A stretch of DNA of 42,326 nt, taken from NCBI GenBank assembly GCA_913776615.1, contig CAJYPK010000039.1:1-42326 (forward strand). The letters run 5' to 3'. Of the stretch, positions 1-7,545 are shown piece by piece. The translations under genes and the position numbers were made by a program. The first letter of the stretch is position 1, and each line of letters starts with the position of its first letter. Origin of the DNA: an uncultured Hymenobacter sp. GTDB taxonomy: Bacteria; Bacteroidota; Bacteroidia; Cytophagales; Hymenobacteraceae. Under the pieces are notes generated by a model that saw nothing but the letters and a program-made list of their open reading frames with translations, was not told the origin of the DNA and ran no database searches.

Positions 1-88
1 GTCGGTTGTCGCGTCCCGTGCCCAGTCGGCCACGCGTGTGCGGCTCGACTAACTGCCATTCCCGTTCGCTTAATTCGTGACGACGCAT
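1..88 (-). CDS. IS5-family transposase, N-terminal fragment (runs off the window)
   Basis: Only the first 29 codons are present. The ATG is at 86-88 on the minus strand and the frame is open to base 1. The peptide begins MRRHELSEREWQLVEP and continues through GRLGTGRDNR. This is the typical opening of IS5-family (IS427-like) DDE transposases, in which a short helical E(W/Q)xx(I/L)xP segment precedes GRP/GRD. The catalytic residues lie outside the window. The fragment at the right edge gives the matching C-terminus, but from here it cannot be shown that both belong to identical copies. Confidence 0.85.
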   Translation of the reverse strand, partial: MRRHELSEREWQLVEPHTRGRLGTGRDNR

Positions 89-108
89 GCCGCAAAGCTA
101 CCGCCTTT

Positions 109-123
109 GCTGTCCACAGACTT
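109..123 (-). repeat. IS terminal inverted repeat (left copy)
   Basis: This 15-bp sequence is the exact reverse complement of 42203-42217. Each copy is flanked on its outer side by TA, inside a CTA/TAG context, which fits target-site duplication of TA within a CTAG- or YTAR-like target. Confidence 0.85.
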
Positions 124-141
124 TAGATGACAAAAGAAAAA

Positions 142-167
142 AGCTGCCCAACCAACGTCGGGCAGCT
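142..167 (-). terminator. Rho-independent terminator of the DivIVA-domain gene
   Basis: AGCTGCCC (142-149) pairs perfectly with GGGCAGCT (160-167) around a 10-base loop. The plus strand carries an A-rich run (about 132-142) to the left of the stem, so a minus-strand transcript ends in a U-tract. It sits about 50 bases past the stop codon of the gene at 216-1319. Confidence 0.8.
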
Positions 168-215
168 CCGTCCACAAAATCCGATTAATCCGAAAAATCC
201 GGCGGAATCCGTGGT

Positions 216-1319
216 CTAGATTTCATCAAAGAACGACTTCTCCCCCACTGGCTCCGCCTGCGCAACCGGGCTTTGGGCCGGCGCTACCGGATTGTGGGTA
301 GTCTGACCATAAGCCACTTGCCTACTCTGCGCAGTCATTCCCGGGTGCGTCATCGGCTCGGGCTGCTGAATTTCCGGGCGGTCGGGCCCGACGGGCTGGA
401 TGTCGGGGCGGGCAGGCTCCACGTAGGGCGCCGGCGGCTGGGGCACGGTGCCGGGGCGGGGCTGCTCAATGTGCGGGGCGGGCGCAATGCCGGGGTTTTC
501 GGCCGGGGCCTGGGGGCGCTCGATGTCGGGCGTAGGGCTCTGCCCGGGATCGGGCTGCTGGCCGGGCTTGGGGTTGTAGCCGCTGGGCGCGGGGCCAGTG
601 GGGCTAGCCGGCGAAGCCACGCGGCCAGCGGGCGCGCTGAAGCCAGCGGCCGGCGTGGGCGCAACGGCCGCCGCCGTGGAGCGGGAAGACGCAGTGGAAA
701 GGAGCATATCGGGGGCAGAGCTAGGTTCGGGAGCCGCCACTTCGGCGGGCCGCTTCACCTGTACGCTCGCCGCCCGCGAAAGGATGGCCGTCGGCGCATT
801 TTTCGGGCGGGCGCGGGCGCGCTCCACTTTTTCGAGGGCGTCGGAGGCCAGGTGGTGCAGGTCGCGCACCAGGCTATCGAGCTGCTGCTCAAGTCGCTGG
901 CATTCCTGACCCAGGCCCGCCACTTCCTTCTGCATGTCGGCCACGGTTTTTTCGGCCGTTTGGTAGGCCTCCTCCACGATGGCGCGGGCACGCTGACGGG
1001 CTTCCGACAGGGTTTGCTCGGCCAGTAGCTGGGCCTCGCGGCGGCGCAGGTCGGCATCGCGCTGGGCCTGCTCGGTGATGGAGTTGCCGGTATCCTCGGC
1101 CGTTTTAAGGGTGCGGTAGAGCGACGACTCCACTTCGCGCATTTTCTGCACGTCGTGCTGGGCATGCTCCAGCTTGAGGCGCAGCTCGCGGTTTTCGTCG
1201 CCCAGGCGCTCCCACTGCTGCGATACCATGTTCAGAAAGGCCTGCACTTCCTCCCGGTCCACGCCCCGAAAGGATTTTTCAAACGTCTTCTGCCGAATAT
1301 CGAGGGCGGTAATTTTCAT
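216..1319 (-). CDS. DivIVA-domain protein with proline-rich tail
   Basis: This 367-residue protein opens with a DivIVA-type N-terminus (MKITALDIRQKTFEKSFRG, then DREEVQAFLNMV). The family uses this segment to bind membranes and recruit partners at poles or division sites. Residues about 35-165 are heptad-like, rich in E, Q, R, K and L, and should form a long coiled coil. From about residue 175 to 350 the chain is low-complexity Pro/Ala/Gln, probably disordered, and it ends in the short conserved-looking GEKSFFDEI. DivIVA proteins are best studied in Gram-positives; Bacteroidota members with a long PA-rich linker are known but poorly characterised. The gene is followed by its own terminator and stands alone on this strand. 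Function in division or envelope organisation is inferred from the domain only. Confidence 0.85.
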   Translation of the reverse strand: MKITALDIRQKTFEKSFRGVDREEVQAFLNMVSQQWERLGDENRELRLKLEHAQHDVQKMREVESSLYRTLKTAEDTGNSITEQAQRDADLRRREAQLLAEQTLSEARQRARAIVEEAYQTAEKTVADMQKEVAGLGQECQRLEQQLDSLVRDLHHLASDALEKVERARARPKNAPTAILSRAASVQVKRPAEVAAPEPSSAPDMLLSTASSRSTAAAVAPTPAAGFSAPAGRVASPASPTGPAPSGYNPKPGQQPDPGQSPTPDIERPQAPAENPGIAPAPHIEQPRPGTVPQPPAPYVEPARPDIQPVGPDRPEIQQPEPMTHPGMTAQSRQVAYGQTTHNPVAPAQSPVAQAEPVGEKSFFDEI

Positions 1320-1326
1320 TATATGA

Positions 1327-1360
1327 AGCTGTTAGCTACTAGCTGTTAACCGTTAGCTTT
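1327..1360. repeat. Short GCTGTTAGCTA-type repeat tract
   Basis: The sequence upstream of the DivIVA gene contains AGCTGTTAGCTACTAGCTGT followed by TAACCGTTAGC. Similar overlapping AGCTGTTAGC/GCTAACAGCT units make up the arms of the large palindromes at 5095-5518 and 41433-41691. No promoter could be picked out in this 125-base gap. Confidence 0.5.
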
Positions 1361-1444
1361 TGAGGGAAGAGGGAAGAGACAGTACCTACGCTATTTAGGG
1401 GCGGGGCGGATAAAACAGGGGGTTCCTACCCTGAAAACCGGCGG

Positions 1445-2398
1445 CTATTCGCCAGTAGTCGGCAGCTGAACCTGCCACACCGCCAGGCTGCGGTCATCAC
1501 TGCACGAAACTAGCCGTTGCTGCGCGCCCGGCCAAACCAGCTTATTCACCGAGGTGCCGTGGCCGGCCGTGCGCGCCCGGTCGAGCACGCGCAGCAGCGC
1601 CAGGCTGGCGGGGTCCCAGAGCTTGATGCTCTTATCGAGCGAGCAGCTGGCCAGGTAGCGCCCATCACCGCTGAAGGCCAGGTGGTTGATGGCGTACATG
1701 TGGGCCACCACGCTATCGGCCAGCGGGTAGCCCTCGGTGACGCGGTAGCGACGCAGGTGGGCGTCGCGCCCGGCCGCCAGCAGGTGCTGGCCGTCGGGCG
1801 AGTAGGCCAGGGTAAAGACGGAATTGGTAGCTTCGGTCAGCGTAGCTTTCGCGGCCAGCGAATCGAGGTCGAGCACGTACGTTTTCCAGTCGGAGGAACC
1901 CACGGCCAATTCGCCGCGCTTTTCGTGCAGGGCCAGGCAGCGCAGGCTTTTATCGCTGAGGCGTACCAGGTTTTCGAGTCGAAAATCGGTGCCCCGCAGC
2001 ACGGCCAGCGTGCCATCGCCCAGGGCGCAGTACAGGCGCTGGCGGCTTTCTGAGTACACCAGATCGAAGATGGCGACGGGCGGCAGGGCAGTGGCGTAGG
2101 CCAGCTTCTTTTCTTGCAAATCAATAGCTTGCACACCCTGGAAATTATTGCCCAGCAAGAGCAAGCCCCGGGCGGGCAGCTCCAGCAGGGCGTACACCGA
2201 GTTTTCGACCCGGGCCACTAGCTGGCCATCGGCCTCGGGGTGGGCGGCATCCCAGGCTACTACCAAGCCATCGGCCCCGCTCGAATACACGTGGTCGGCC
2301 CCCGGCCGACCGGCCAGGGCGTACACCGCGTCTTGGTGCCCGGCCAGGGTGGCGAGGCGGGTGGCAGTGGGGCGAGGCGGCGAGGAGGTAGCGAGCAT
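1445..2398 (-). CDS. WD40-repeat beta-propeller protein
   Basis: The protein has about 317 residues when started at the ATG at 2396-2398; a TTG 33 bases upstream is an in-frame alternative. It shows WD40 blades: LAGHQDAVYAL near the start, VFTLAYSPDGQHLLAAGRD in the middle, INHLAFSGDGRYLASCSLD with KSIKLWDP, and a final VNKLVWPG/RLVSCSDDRSLAVWQV. The spacing allows about six or seven blades, enough for one propeller. No signal peptide is evident, so it is probably a cytoplasmic scaffold. It is divergent from the phosphopantetheinyl transferase at 2480, with only 81 bases between the starts. The binding partner cannot be inferred from context. Confidence 0.85.
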   Translation of the reverse strand: MLATSSPPRPTATRLATLAGHQDAVYALAGRPGADHVYSSGADGLVVAWDAAHPEADGQLVARVENSVYALLELPARGLLLLGNNFQGVQAIDLQEKKLAYATALPPVAIFDLVYSESRQRLYCALGDGTLAVLRGTDFRLENLVRLSDKSLRCLALHEKRGELAVGSSDWKTYVLDLDSLAAKATLTEATNSVFTLAYSPDGQHLLAAGRDAHLRRYRVTEGYPLADSVVAHMYAINHLAFSGDGRYLASCSLDKSIKLWDPASLALLRVLDRARTAGHGTSVNKLVWPGAQQRLVSCSDDRSLAVWQVQLPTTGE

Positions 2399-2479
2399 GG
2401 GCGAAAGCCAGCCTGGGGCCGGCACCCGCAAAGGTCGCGCTGCGGGGCGGTACTACCTTCGCCGCTACGCCCGCTATTT

Positions 2480-3166
2480 ATGCCCCTGCACTCTATTACG
2501 CCCCTGCCCGGCGGCTCCCGGCTGGGCCTCTGGCACCTCACCGAAGCGGTGGCCGACCTCTGGCCGCTGCTGGCCGACGCGCCGGCCTACGCTTCCCTGC
2601 TCCCCGCCCGCGCCGATGGCCCGCGCCAGGCCCAGTGGCTGGCTGGCCGGGTGCTGGTACAACACCTGCTGGCCGCCGCCGGCCAGCCGCTGGCCCCGCT
2701 GCGCAACGACGATACCGGCCGGCCCTTCCTTGCGGGCGGCGCATCGCAGCCGGCCGTGTCGCTGTCGCACTCCGGCGCGTGGGTGGCGGCGCTGCTCGCC
2801 GCGCCGGGCACCGCCCTGGGCATCGACGTGGAGGTAGTGCGCGACAAGGCCCAGCGCATTGCCCGCAAGTTTTTAAACGAGGAGGAACAGGCGGCCTTGG
2901 CAGCCGATAAGCTGGGGCATGGCTTCGGCCTCACCTCAGAAACAGAAGTGTATAGCCTACTGTGGAGCGCCAAGGAAACGCTTTACAAACTGGCCGGGCA
3001 ACGGGGTATCATCTTCCGCGACAACCTGTTGCTCGACCTGCCCCCGGCCCCCTGGCCCCCGGCCGGCCAGCTGCCGGCGCGGCTTCAGTTGGCTAATACT
3101 ATTTCCCGGCACCAGATTTGTTACCTTCGGCCGGCGGCCGGCTACGTGCTCACGTACTGCTGCTAG
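2480..3166 (+). CDS. 4'-phosphopantetheinyl transferase superfamily protein (Sfp/AcpS fold)
   Basis: This 228-residue enzyme should transfer phosphopantetheine from CoA to a serine of an acyl or peptidyl carrier protein. Both hallmark motifs are present: GIDVE (D116, E118, magnesium-binding) and WSAKETLYK (W162, K165, E166). The length matches the Sfp-type pseudo-dimer rather than the about 120-residue AcpS. The ATG at 2480 is preferred because the earlier in-frame region overlaps the divergent WD40 gene. No carrier protein or synthase gene is nearby, so the substrate is unknown; general fatty-acid ACP activation is possible. A secreted thioredoxin-like gene follows 64 bases downstream on the same strand. 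Confidence 0.88.
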   Translation: MPLHSITPLPGGSRLGLWHLTEAVADLWPLLADAPAYASLLPARADGPRQAQWLAGRVLVQHLLAAAGQPLAPLRNDDTGRPFLAGGASQPAVSLSHSGAWVAALLAAPGTALGIDVEVVRDKAQRIARKFLNEEEQAALAADKLGHGFGLTSETEVYSLLWSAKETLYKLAGQRGIIFRDNLLLDLPPAPWPPAGQLPARLQLANTISRHQICYLRPAAGYVLTYCC

Positions 3167-3230
3167 CTTTTGGTTTTACGCTCACTTTTGGCGGCTCCGC
3201 CCTTCCTCTTACTTGGTTTTTTCTACCCCG

Positions 3231-3797
3231 ATGTCTTTTCGTAAACTTCCGCTTTTGGTGGCTGCCGCTCTGCTGCTGGCTACCGTTACGCTCAGCGTGG
3301 CCCGCGCCCAGGGGACGGTGAGTGACTTTACGGTGCAAAAAACCGGTGGGGGCAGCGCTTCGCTCAGCGCCTACAGCGGCCAGAAGGCCATTGTGGTGGT
3401 GTTTCTCAACCCGGCCTGCGCCTACACCCGCCTCTACCAGGAGCGCCTGGCGGCCCTCAGCAGCGCCTACGGCGGCCGGGGCGTGCAGTTTATGTTTGTC
3501 AACGTGCCCATCAACCTCGACGGGGCCGAGGGCAACGCCGGGGGCTCGCTCATCACCTTTTCCGACGAGGGCGCGGCCAGCGCGGCGCTGGGCGTGAGCA
3601 AAACTACCGAGGCCGTGGTGCTTCAGCCGGCCGGTGGCTCGTTTGCCGTGCGCTACCGAGGCGCCATCGACGACAACCCGCAAGTAGCCAGCGGCGTGCA
3701 GCAGCACTATTTGCAGCAGGTCCTGGATAACGTGCTGGCCGGCCGCCCCGCCGGGGTAGCCGACAAGCGGGCGGCGGGCTGCCTCATTAAGCGCTAA
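3231..3797 (+). CDS. Secreted thioredoxin-fold (redoxin) protein lacking a CxxC
   Basis: This 188-residue protein begins with a signal peptide (MSFRKLPLLVAAALLLATVT, cleavage probably after ARA near residue 26). A redoxin/TlpA-like domain follows: SDFTV, then IVVVFLNPACAYTRLY. The motif after the first beta strand is C63-A-Y-T66, so the second cysteine of the usual CxxC is replaced by threonine. That pattern is typical of peroxiredoxin-like or thiol-binding redoxins. The C-terminus is GCLIKR (C184), a tail I associate with a subset of secreted redoxins in Bacteroidota and Planctomycetes. C63 and C184 may be peroxidatic and resolving cysteines, which is inference. It is probably periplasmic. 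Confidence 0.78.
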   Translation: MSFRKLPLLVAAALLLATVTLSVARAQGTVSDFTVQKTGGGSASLSAYSGQKAIVVVFLNPACAYTRLYQERLAALSSAYGGRGVQFMFVNVPINLDGAEGNAGGSLITFSDEGAASAALGVSKTTEAVVLQPAGGSFAVRYRGAIDDNPQVASGVQQHYLQQVLDNVLAGRPAGVADKRAAGCLIKR

Positions 3798-3836
3798 ACG
3801 GCCTGTGTAACACGAAAACCTTATAGCCAGAGACGA

Positions 3837-3930
3837 TTGTCATGCTGAGCTTGCCGAAGCATCTTGGCAGGTTCGTTGAACGGCTTGACAACGAACTTGC
3901 CAAGATGCTTCGGCAAGCTCAGCATGACAA
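3837..3930. repeat. Palindromic intergenic repeat (REP-like, TGCTGAGCTTGCCGAAGCATC core)
   Basis: The arms are 3837-3878 and 3889-3930, 42 bases each with a single mismatch, around a 10-base loop. The core (GAGCTTGCCGAAGCATCTTG) recurs in a weaker copy at 37374-37473. The element fills the space between two convergent genes and sits directly before a terminator palindrome. Confidence 0.85.
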
Positions 3931-3957
3931 CCGTTTTCGGACGCAAGGCTTTCCAGC

Positions 3958-4021
3958 TAGCTTTGACACGTAAAAAGGCGCACTGCAATTCTGCGGTGCG
4001 CCTTTTTACGTGTCAAAGCTA
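3958..4021. terminator. Bidirectional terminator palindrome between convergent genes
   Basis: The 26-base arms 3958-3983 and 3996-4021 are perfect complements around a 12-base loop. Each arm carries an A/T run (TAAAAAGGCGCAC versus GTGCGCCTTTTTA), so a transcript in either direction makes a GC hairpin followed by U residues. It lies 5 bases after the stop of the minus-strand SirB1-type gene and 160 bases after the plus-strand redoxin gene. Confidence 0.8.
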
Positions 4022-4026
4022 CTCGT

Positions 4027-4911
4027 CTATTCTTCCTCGCTCTCATTCTCGCCGGGCTCGTCCTGCTCCAGCAAGATGGCCAGCAGCTGGCCTACTTCCT
4101 CCACTTTGGCGGGCTCTTGCAGCTTTTCGAAGCCCACTTGCAGGTTGCGCATGGCGCGGCGCACGATGTCGAGGTGGGTGCAGGGCTCGTAAAAGCTTTC
4201 CTGGGAAGTGATGCCAAGCTGACCCACGTAGTGCTCGATGTCGGCCTTGGACAAGATCACGCCGCGGTTGTAGCAGTTGATGTAAAACGGCGTCACCGGC
4301 TTGTCGTCGGCATCCTTGTACAGCTGGTACGTGAGTACGAACAGATTGGGCAGGTTCACGCCGAAAACCGGCAGGTCGAGCCGCTGGGCCACTAGCAGGT
4401 AGATAACGCAGAGCGAGAGTGGGTTGCCGCGCTTGGTTTCGAGCACCCGGTGCAGCATGGAGTTGGCCGGGGAGTGGAAGTGCTGGGTATTGGCCGCGAA
4501 CTTATGGTTGCGGAAAATAACGTGGTTGAGCACCTGCACCTGGTCGGCGGGGTGCATTTCGGGGCGCAGGAGCGTCCAGGCCTCGAAGCGCAGCTGCTCA
4601 ATGGCGCGGTTGAGCGCTTGCAGGTCGGCATCGGGATACTGGTACGAGTTGAGCAGCCACATGCCTTCGAGCAGGTCCTGGCCACCCGAGTCGCGCCACA
4701 CCCGCAGGCGCTGCTGCAAGCCTTCAAATTGCAGCTGGTGAATGAGGTCTTCGAGACGGCGCTGCTGCTGGGGGTCGAGGGTTTCTTCCCACGATTCTTC
4801 CAGGAAGGGAATAATGGCCTCGCCCAGGTTCTGGATTTCGCTTTGGATTTGGGGCGCGATTTCCGGGTCGTCGAGCAGCGAGATGAGGGCTTTTATTTCG
4901 GTGGTAGTCAT
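4027..4911 (-). CDS. SirB1-type transglutaminase-like protein
   Basis: The protein has 294 residues. The N-terminal about 120 residues are helical and repeat-like. Residues about 130-215 carry the transglutaminase-like core of the SirB1/UPF0162 family: SPANSMLHRVLETKRGNPLS, then LCVIYLLVAQRLDLPVFGV and NLFVLTY. The invariant Asn of the family (N in RGNP) is visible and a Cys follows in LCVIY, but catalytic activity of this family is unproven. The C-terminal about 60 residues (TPxxxIxRAMRNLQ-like, then an acidic ESEEE tail) resemble the helical repeats that follow the core in SirB1 homologues. The gene stands alone, with a strong candidate promoter at 5006-5035 and its own terminator. The molecular role is unknown. 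Confidence 0.85.
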   Translation of the reverse strand: MTTTEIKALISLLDDPEIAPQIQSEIQNLGEAIIPFLEESWEETLDPQQQRRLEDLIHQLQFEGLQQRLRVWRDSGGQDLLEGMWLLNSYQYPDADLQALNRAIEQLRFEAWTLLRPEMHPADQVQVLNHVIFRNHKFAANTQHFHSPANSMLHRVLETKRGNPLSLCVIYLLVAQRLDLPVFGVNLPNLFVLTYQLYKDADDKPVTPFYINCYNRGVILSKADIEHYVGQLGITSQESFYEPCTHLDIVRRAMRNLQVGFEKLQEPAKVEEVGQLLAILLEQDEPGENESEEE

Positions 4912-5005
4912 GCGGGCAAAAGAGCCCCGGGGCGGGGGGCGGGGTTGCTTCTAACACCCGCCAGCGGGCATTTTGTTCAGCCGCGGGCGGGTCGGGGCGC
5001 AAGTT

Positions 5006-5035
5006 CAAAAGTAGAAAGGGGCGGCCTGAAAGCAA
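5006..5035 (-). promoter_or_regulatory. Candidate Bacteroidota promoter for the SirB1-type gene
   Basis: On the minus strand TACTTTTG (5006-5013) fits the -7 consensus TAnnTTTG. TTG (5033-5035) lies 19 bases upstream, the spacing expected for the -33 element. The predicted start of transcription is near 4999, giving a leader of about 90 bases before the ATG at 4911. The promoter lies almost entirely inside one arm of the palindrome at 5009-5070. Confidence 0.6.
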
Positions 5036-5070
5036 CTGAGTGGTTGCTTTCAGGCCGCCCCTTTCTACTT
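5009..5070. repeat. Perfect 28-bp inverted repeat overlapping a promoter
   Basis: Arms 5009-5036 and 5043-5070 are perfect complements (AAGTAGAAAGGGGCGGCC... against its reverse complement) around a 6-base loop. The stem is GC-rich in the middle with A/T at the base. It could be a terminator-like hairpin or a symmetric protein site. The minus-strand promoter uses one arm; the mirrored arm lacks a matching TTTG, so only one direction looks active. Confidence 0.8.
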
Positions 5071-5094
5071 GAAGAACCTCCTTCTTCATAAAGC

Positions 5095-5518
5095 AGCTGT
5101 TTAGGAAGTCGCCCTGCCGATGAACCCCACCCCCAGCCCCTCCTTTTTGTTAGCTGTTAGCTTTTAGCGGCTAGCTGTTAGCTCGCTGTTCAGAAAAGCT
5201 AGGAGCTAACAGCCAATAGCTTAAATACCGGCTCCCCCCTCCCTTTTAGGGAGGGACCGGGGGTGAGGTCTCGCGGGTGAATTAAGCAGAGGAGTTTTCA
5301 CCTGAAAAGCTCTGGTCAGGCGCTGCCCACCCGCTTAACCCCACCCCCGGCCCCTCCCCTTGGGGAGAGGGGAGCCGGTATTTAAGCTGTTAGCGGCTAG
5401 CTATTAGCTCCTAGCTTTTCTGAACAGCGAGCTAACAGCTAGCCGCTAAAAGCTAACAGCTAAGAAAAAGGAGGGGCCGGGGGTGGGGTTAAGCGAAAGA
5501 GCTACTTCCTAAACAGCT
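5095..5518. repeat. Large nested palindromic element, about 424 bp
   Basis: The ends AGCTGTTTAGGAAG (5095-5108) and CTTCCTAAACAGCT (5505-5518) are perfect complements. Inside are further complementary blocks in mirrored order: CCCCACCCCC(A/G)GCCCCTCC, a run of overlapping TTAGCTGTTAGC units, GAAAAGCTAGGAGCTAA, and TAAATACCGGCTCC. The centre carries TCTCGCGGGTGAATTAAGC and TTCACCTGAAAAGC, which recur at 41631-41675. No open frame is credible here. This is a non-coding, probably mobile or REP-derived repeat that fills most of the 673-base gap between the genes at 4911 and 5585. Confidence 0.8.
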
Positions 5519-5533
5519 TCAGCTTCAAAAGCA

Positions 5534-5550
5534 GTCAGGCTGAGCCTGAC
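5534..5550 (-). terminator. Possible weak terminator of the pyruvate oxidase gene
   Basis: GTCAGGC (5534-5540) pairs with GCCTGAC (5544-5550) with a 3-base loop, about 35 bases past the stop codon at 5585. The minus-strand U-run after it is short (TGCTTTTG), so the call is tentative. Confidence 0.35.
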
Positions 5551-5584
5551 GAAAATTTTTATTAATTCGCTTCCTAGTAAAAAC

Positions 5585-7312
5585 CTAGCGAAACAGATTA
5601 GTTTTAGCCAAGTCCACCAGCTCGCTGCCCCGGCCATTCATCAGCGCCTTCAACGCGTAGAGGCTGAAGCCCTTGGCCTGAGCTACCTCAATGTGAGGCG
5701 GCATACTCAGCTCCTCGCGGTTGACGAGGGCGTTGACTACCACCGGCCCGTCGTGGGCCAGGGCCTCGCGCAGCACGCTTTCCAGCTGGCCGGGGTCGCT
5801 CACGCGGTAGCCCTTGATGCCCGCTGCCTCGGCCAGCGCCCCGAAGTCGGGGTTGTTGAGGCCGGTGCCGTATTCGAGGGTACCGGCGGCTTTCATTTCC
5901 AACTCGACAAAGCCGTAGGCGTTGTTATTGAAAACGATAACTTTCACTGGCACTTGCAACTGGCGCAGCGTGAGCAGCTCGCTCAGCAGCATGGCCAGGC
6001 CGCCATCGCCGCAGAGGGCCACTACCTGCCGGCCGGGGTAAGCCAGCGCCGCCCCTACGGCCTGCGAGAGCGCGTTGGCCATGCTGCCGTGCACGAAGGA
6101 GCCCAGCAGGCGGCGGTGCCCGTTCATGTGCAGGTAGCGGGCAGCCCAGATGGTGGGCGTACCCACGTCGCAGGTGAAGATGGTATCGTCGTGGCTGAGC
6201 TCGTCGAGCAGGCGGGCGACGTGCTGGGGGTGCAGGGTGGCCGCGCCGGGTTCCCCGGTGGCGAGCTCGGCCAGGCCCTGCTCGTCGTCGCGGTGGCGCT
6301 GCTGGGCAGTTTTGAGGTGGTCGTCGTCGGTGCGCGTTTTAAGCAGCGGCAGGAGCTGCTGCACGGTTTCGGCCACGGTGCCGTGCAGGCCCACCTCTAC
6401 GCGCGTGCGGCGGCCCAGGTGCAGCGGCCGGGTGTCGACCTGCACCACGCGGGCATCGGCGGGGAAGAACTGGCGGTACGGGAAGTCGGTGCCCAGCATC
6501 AGGATACCGTCGGCGTCCATAAGCGCGTGGTAGCCGGCGGGCATGCCCAGCAAGCCGCTCAGGCCCACGTCGTACGGGTTGTTGGGCTCGACGCACTCCT
6601 TGCCGCGCAGGGCGTGCACCACGGGGGCCTGGAGCGCGCCGGCTATTTGCAGCAGCTCGGCGTGGGCACCGGCGCAACCCACGCCGGCCAAGATGGTTAC
6701 TTTCTCGCAGTCATTGAGCACCTGGGCAGCGCGGGCCAACTGGGTGCTGGCGGGCACGAGCGCGCTGGCGTGGCCCAGGCTGGGCAGGCGCGGCTCGGGC
6801 GCCTCGGCTTCGAGGTGGGCGATGTCGCCGGGCACGACCACCACCCCTACCCCACCCAGGCCCAGCGCCGCCTGAATGGCCGACTCCACCACCCGCACCG
6901 CCTGGTCGGGACCGGCGATCACTTCGCAATAGTGGCTGCACTCGCGGAAAATGCGCTCGGGGTGCGTTTCCTGAAAGTAGTCGCTGCCGATTTCGACGCT
7001 GGGAATCTGGGCGGCGATGGCCAGCACCGGCACCCGCGAGCGGTGGCAGTCAAACAAGCCGTTGAGCAAGTGGGTATTGCCCGGCCCGCACGAGCCGGCG
7101 CACACGGCCAGCCCGCCGGTGAGGTAGGCCTCGGCCCCGGCCGCGAAGGCCCCGGCTTCTTCGTGCCGCACCTGGATAAACTCGATGCCCTCGCGGGCGC
7201 GAATGGCATCGGTAATGCCGTTGAGTGAGTCGCCCACCAAGCCGAAAACGCGGGTAACCCCCGCGGCCTGAATGGTATCGACGATAATATCGGAAACTGA
7301 TTTTTTGGACAT
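5585..7312 (-). CDS. poxB: PoxB-like thiamine-diphosphate pyruvate oxidase/dehydrogenase (quinone)
   Basis: This 575-residue ThDP enzyme probably decarboxylates pyruvate oxidatively to acetate, passing electrons to membrane quinone via FAD. Domain order is typical: an N-terminal pyrimidine-binding domain with RHEEAGAFAA (catalytic E51), a central FAD/NAD-type domain, and a C-terminal PP-binding domain with CGDGGLAMLLSEL near residue 433 ending in VIVFNNN. The C-terminus GRGSELVDLAKTNLFR closely resembles the E. coli PoxB end, which in that enzyme includes the lipid-binding region. Length matches the family (about 570). The ATG at 7310-7312 is preferred over a TTG two codons upstream. It is a single-gene unit; a related acetolactate synthase is less likely given the C-terminus. 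Confidence 0.88.
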   Translation of the reverse strand: MSKKSVSDIIVDTIQAAGVTRVFGLVGDSLNGITDAIRAREGIEFIQVRHEEAGAFAAGAEAYLTGGLAVCAGSCGPGNTHLLNGLFDCHRSRVPVLAIAAQIPSVEIGSDYFQETHPERIFRECSHYCEVIAGPDQAVRVVESAIQAALGLGGVGVVVVPGDIAHLEAEAPEPRLPSLGHASALVPASTQLARAAQVLNDCEKVTILAGVGCAGAHAELLQIAGALQAPVVHALRGKECVEPNNPYDVGLSGLLGMPAGYHALMDADGILMLGTDFPYRQFFPADARVVQVDTRPLHLGRRTRVEVGLHGTVAETVQQLLPLLKTRTDDDHLKTAQQRHRDDEQGLAELATGEPGAATLHPQHVARLLDELSHDDTIFTCDVGTPTIWAARYLHMNGHRRLLGSFVHGSMANALSQAVGAALAYPGRQVVALCGDGGLAMLLSELLTLRQLQVPVKVIVFNNNAYGFVELEMKAAGTLEYGTGLNNPDFGALAEAAGIKGYRVSDPGQLESVLREALAHDGPVVVNALVNREELSMPPHIEVAQAKGFSLYALKALMNGRGSELVDLAKTNLFR

Positions 7313-7509
7313 GTACAAAACGCGGGCGAGCCGGACGATAAACGAGTGACGGGTATCGTCTACGACTGGCTACGGCTTCACGTTCGGTACAGCCGGGCAC
7401 CGGTCGCCCGCGGGCCGAGCCAGGTAAGTGCGGGGTACCTGCTGCCAAAACCAACGCGCACCGGCCAGGCCTGCGGGCTGAGTCGCCTATGCCTCTACTA
7501 GCTCATACC

Positions 7510-7517
7510 TAAGTTTG
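7510..7517 (+). promoter_or_regulatory. Candidate -7 promoter box
   Basis: TAAGTTTG matches TAnnTTTG exactly, 28 bases before the ATG at 7546. No convincing -33 TTG is present at the usual distance. Confidence 0.45.
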
Positions 7518-7545
7518 TCAGCTTATTACTCGTAACGCTTTCCCG

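Larger units (their letters stand above)
1..123 (-). mobile_element. Partial IS5-family insertion sequence, transposase 5' end
   Basis: The first 123 bases are one end of an insertion sequence that continues beyond the left edge. The outer terminal repeat is the 15-mer at 109-123, which reads AAGTCTGTGGACAGC on the minus strand. The same 15-mer ends the element at the right edge of the window. A TA dinucleotide (124-125) follows it, as expected for the TA target duplication of many IS5-group elements. The transposase start codon lies 20 bases inside the repeat. The family call rests on the transposase N-terminus. Confidence 0.85.

Noticed and set aside
5140..5470. GCTGTTAGC tracts as CRISPR or integron sites
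   Set aside because: Units overlap and are about 11 bases with no spacers or integrase; they are arms of palindromic elements.
5693..7228. Long plus-strand open frame (about 511 codons) opposite the pyruvate oxidase gene
   Set aside because: It is an antisense shadow in GC-rich DNA: the composition is His/Gly/Val/Ala-biased with no domain, while the minus strand encodes a full PoxB-like enzyme with all motifs.
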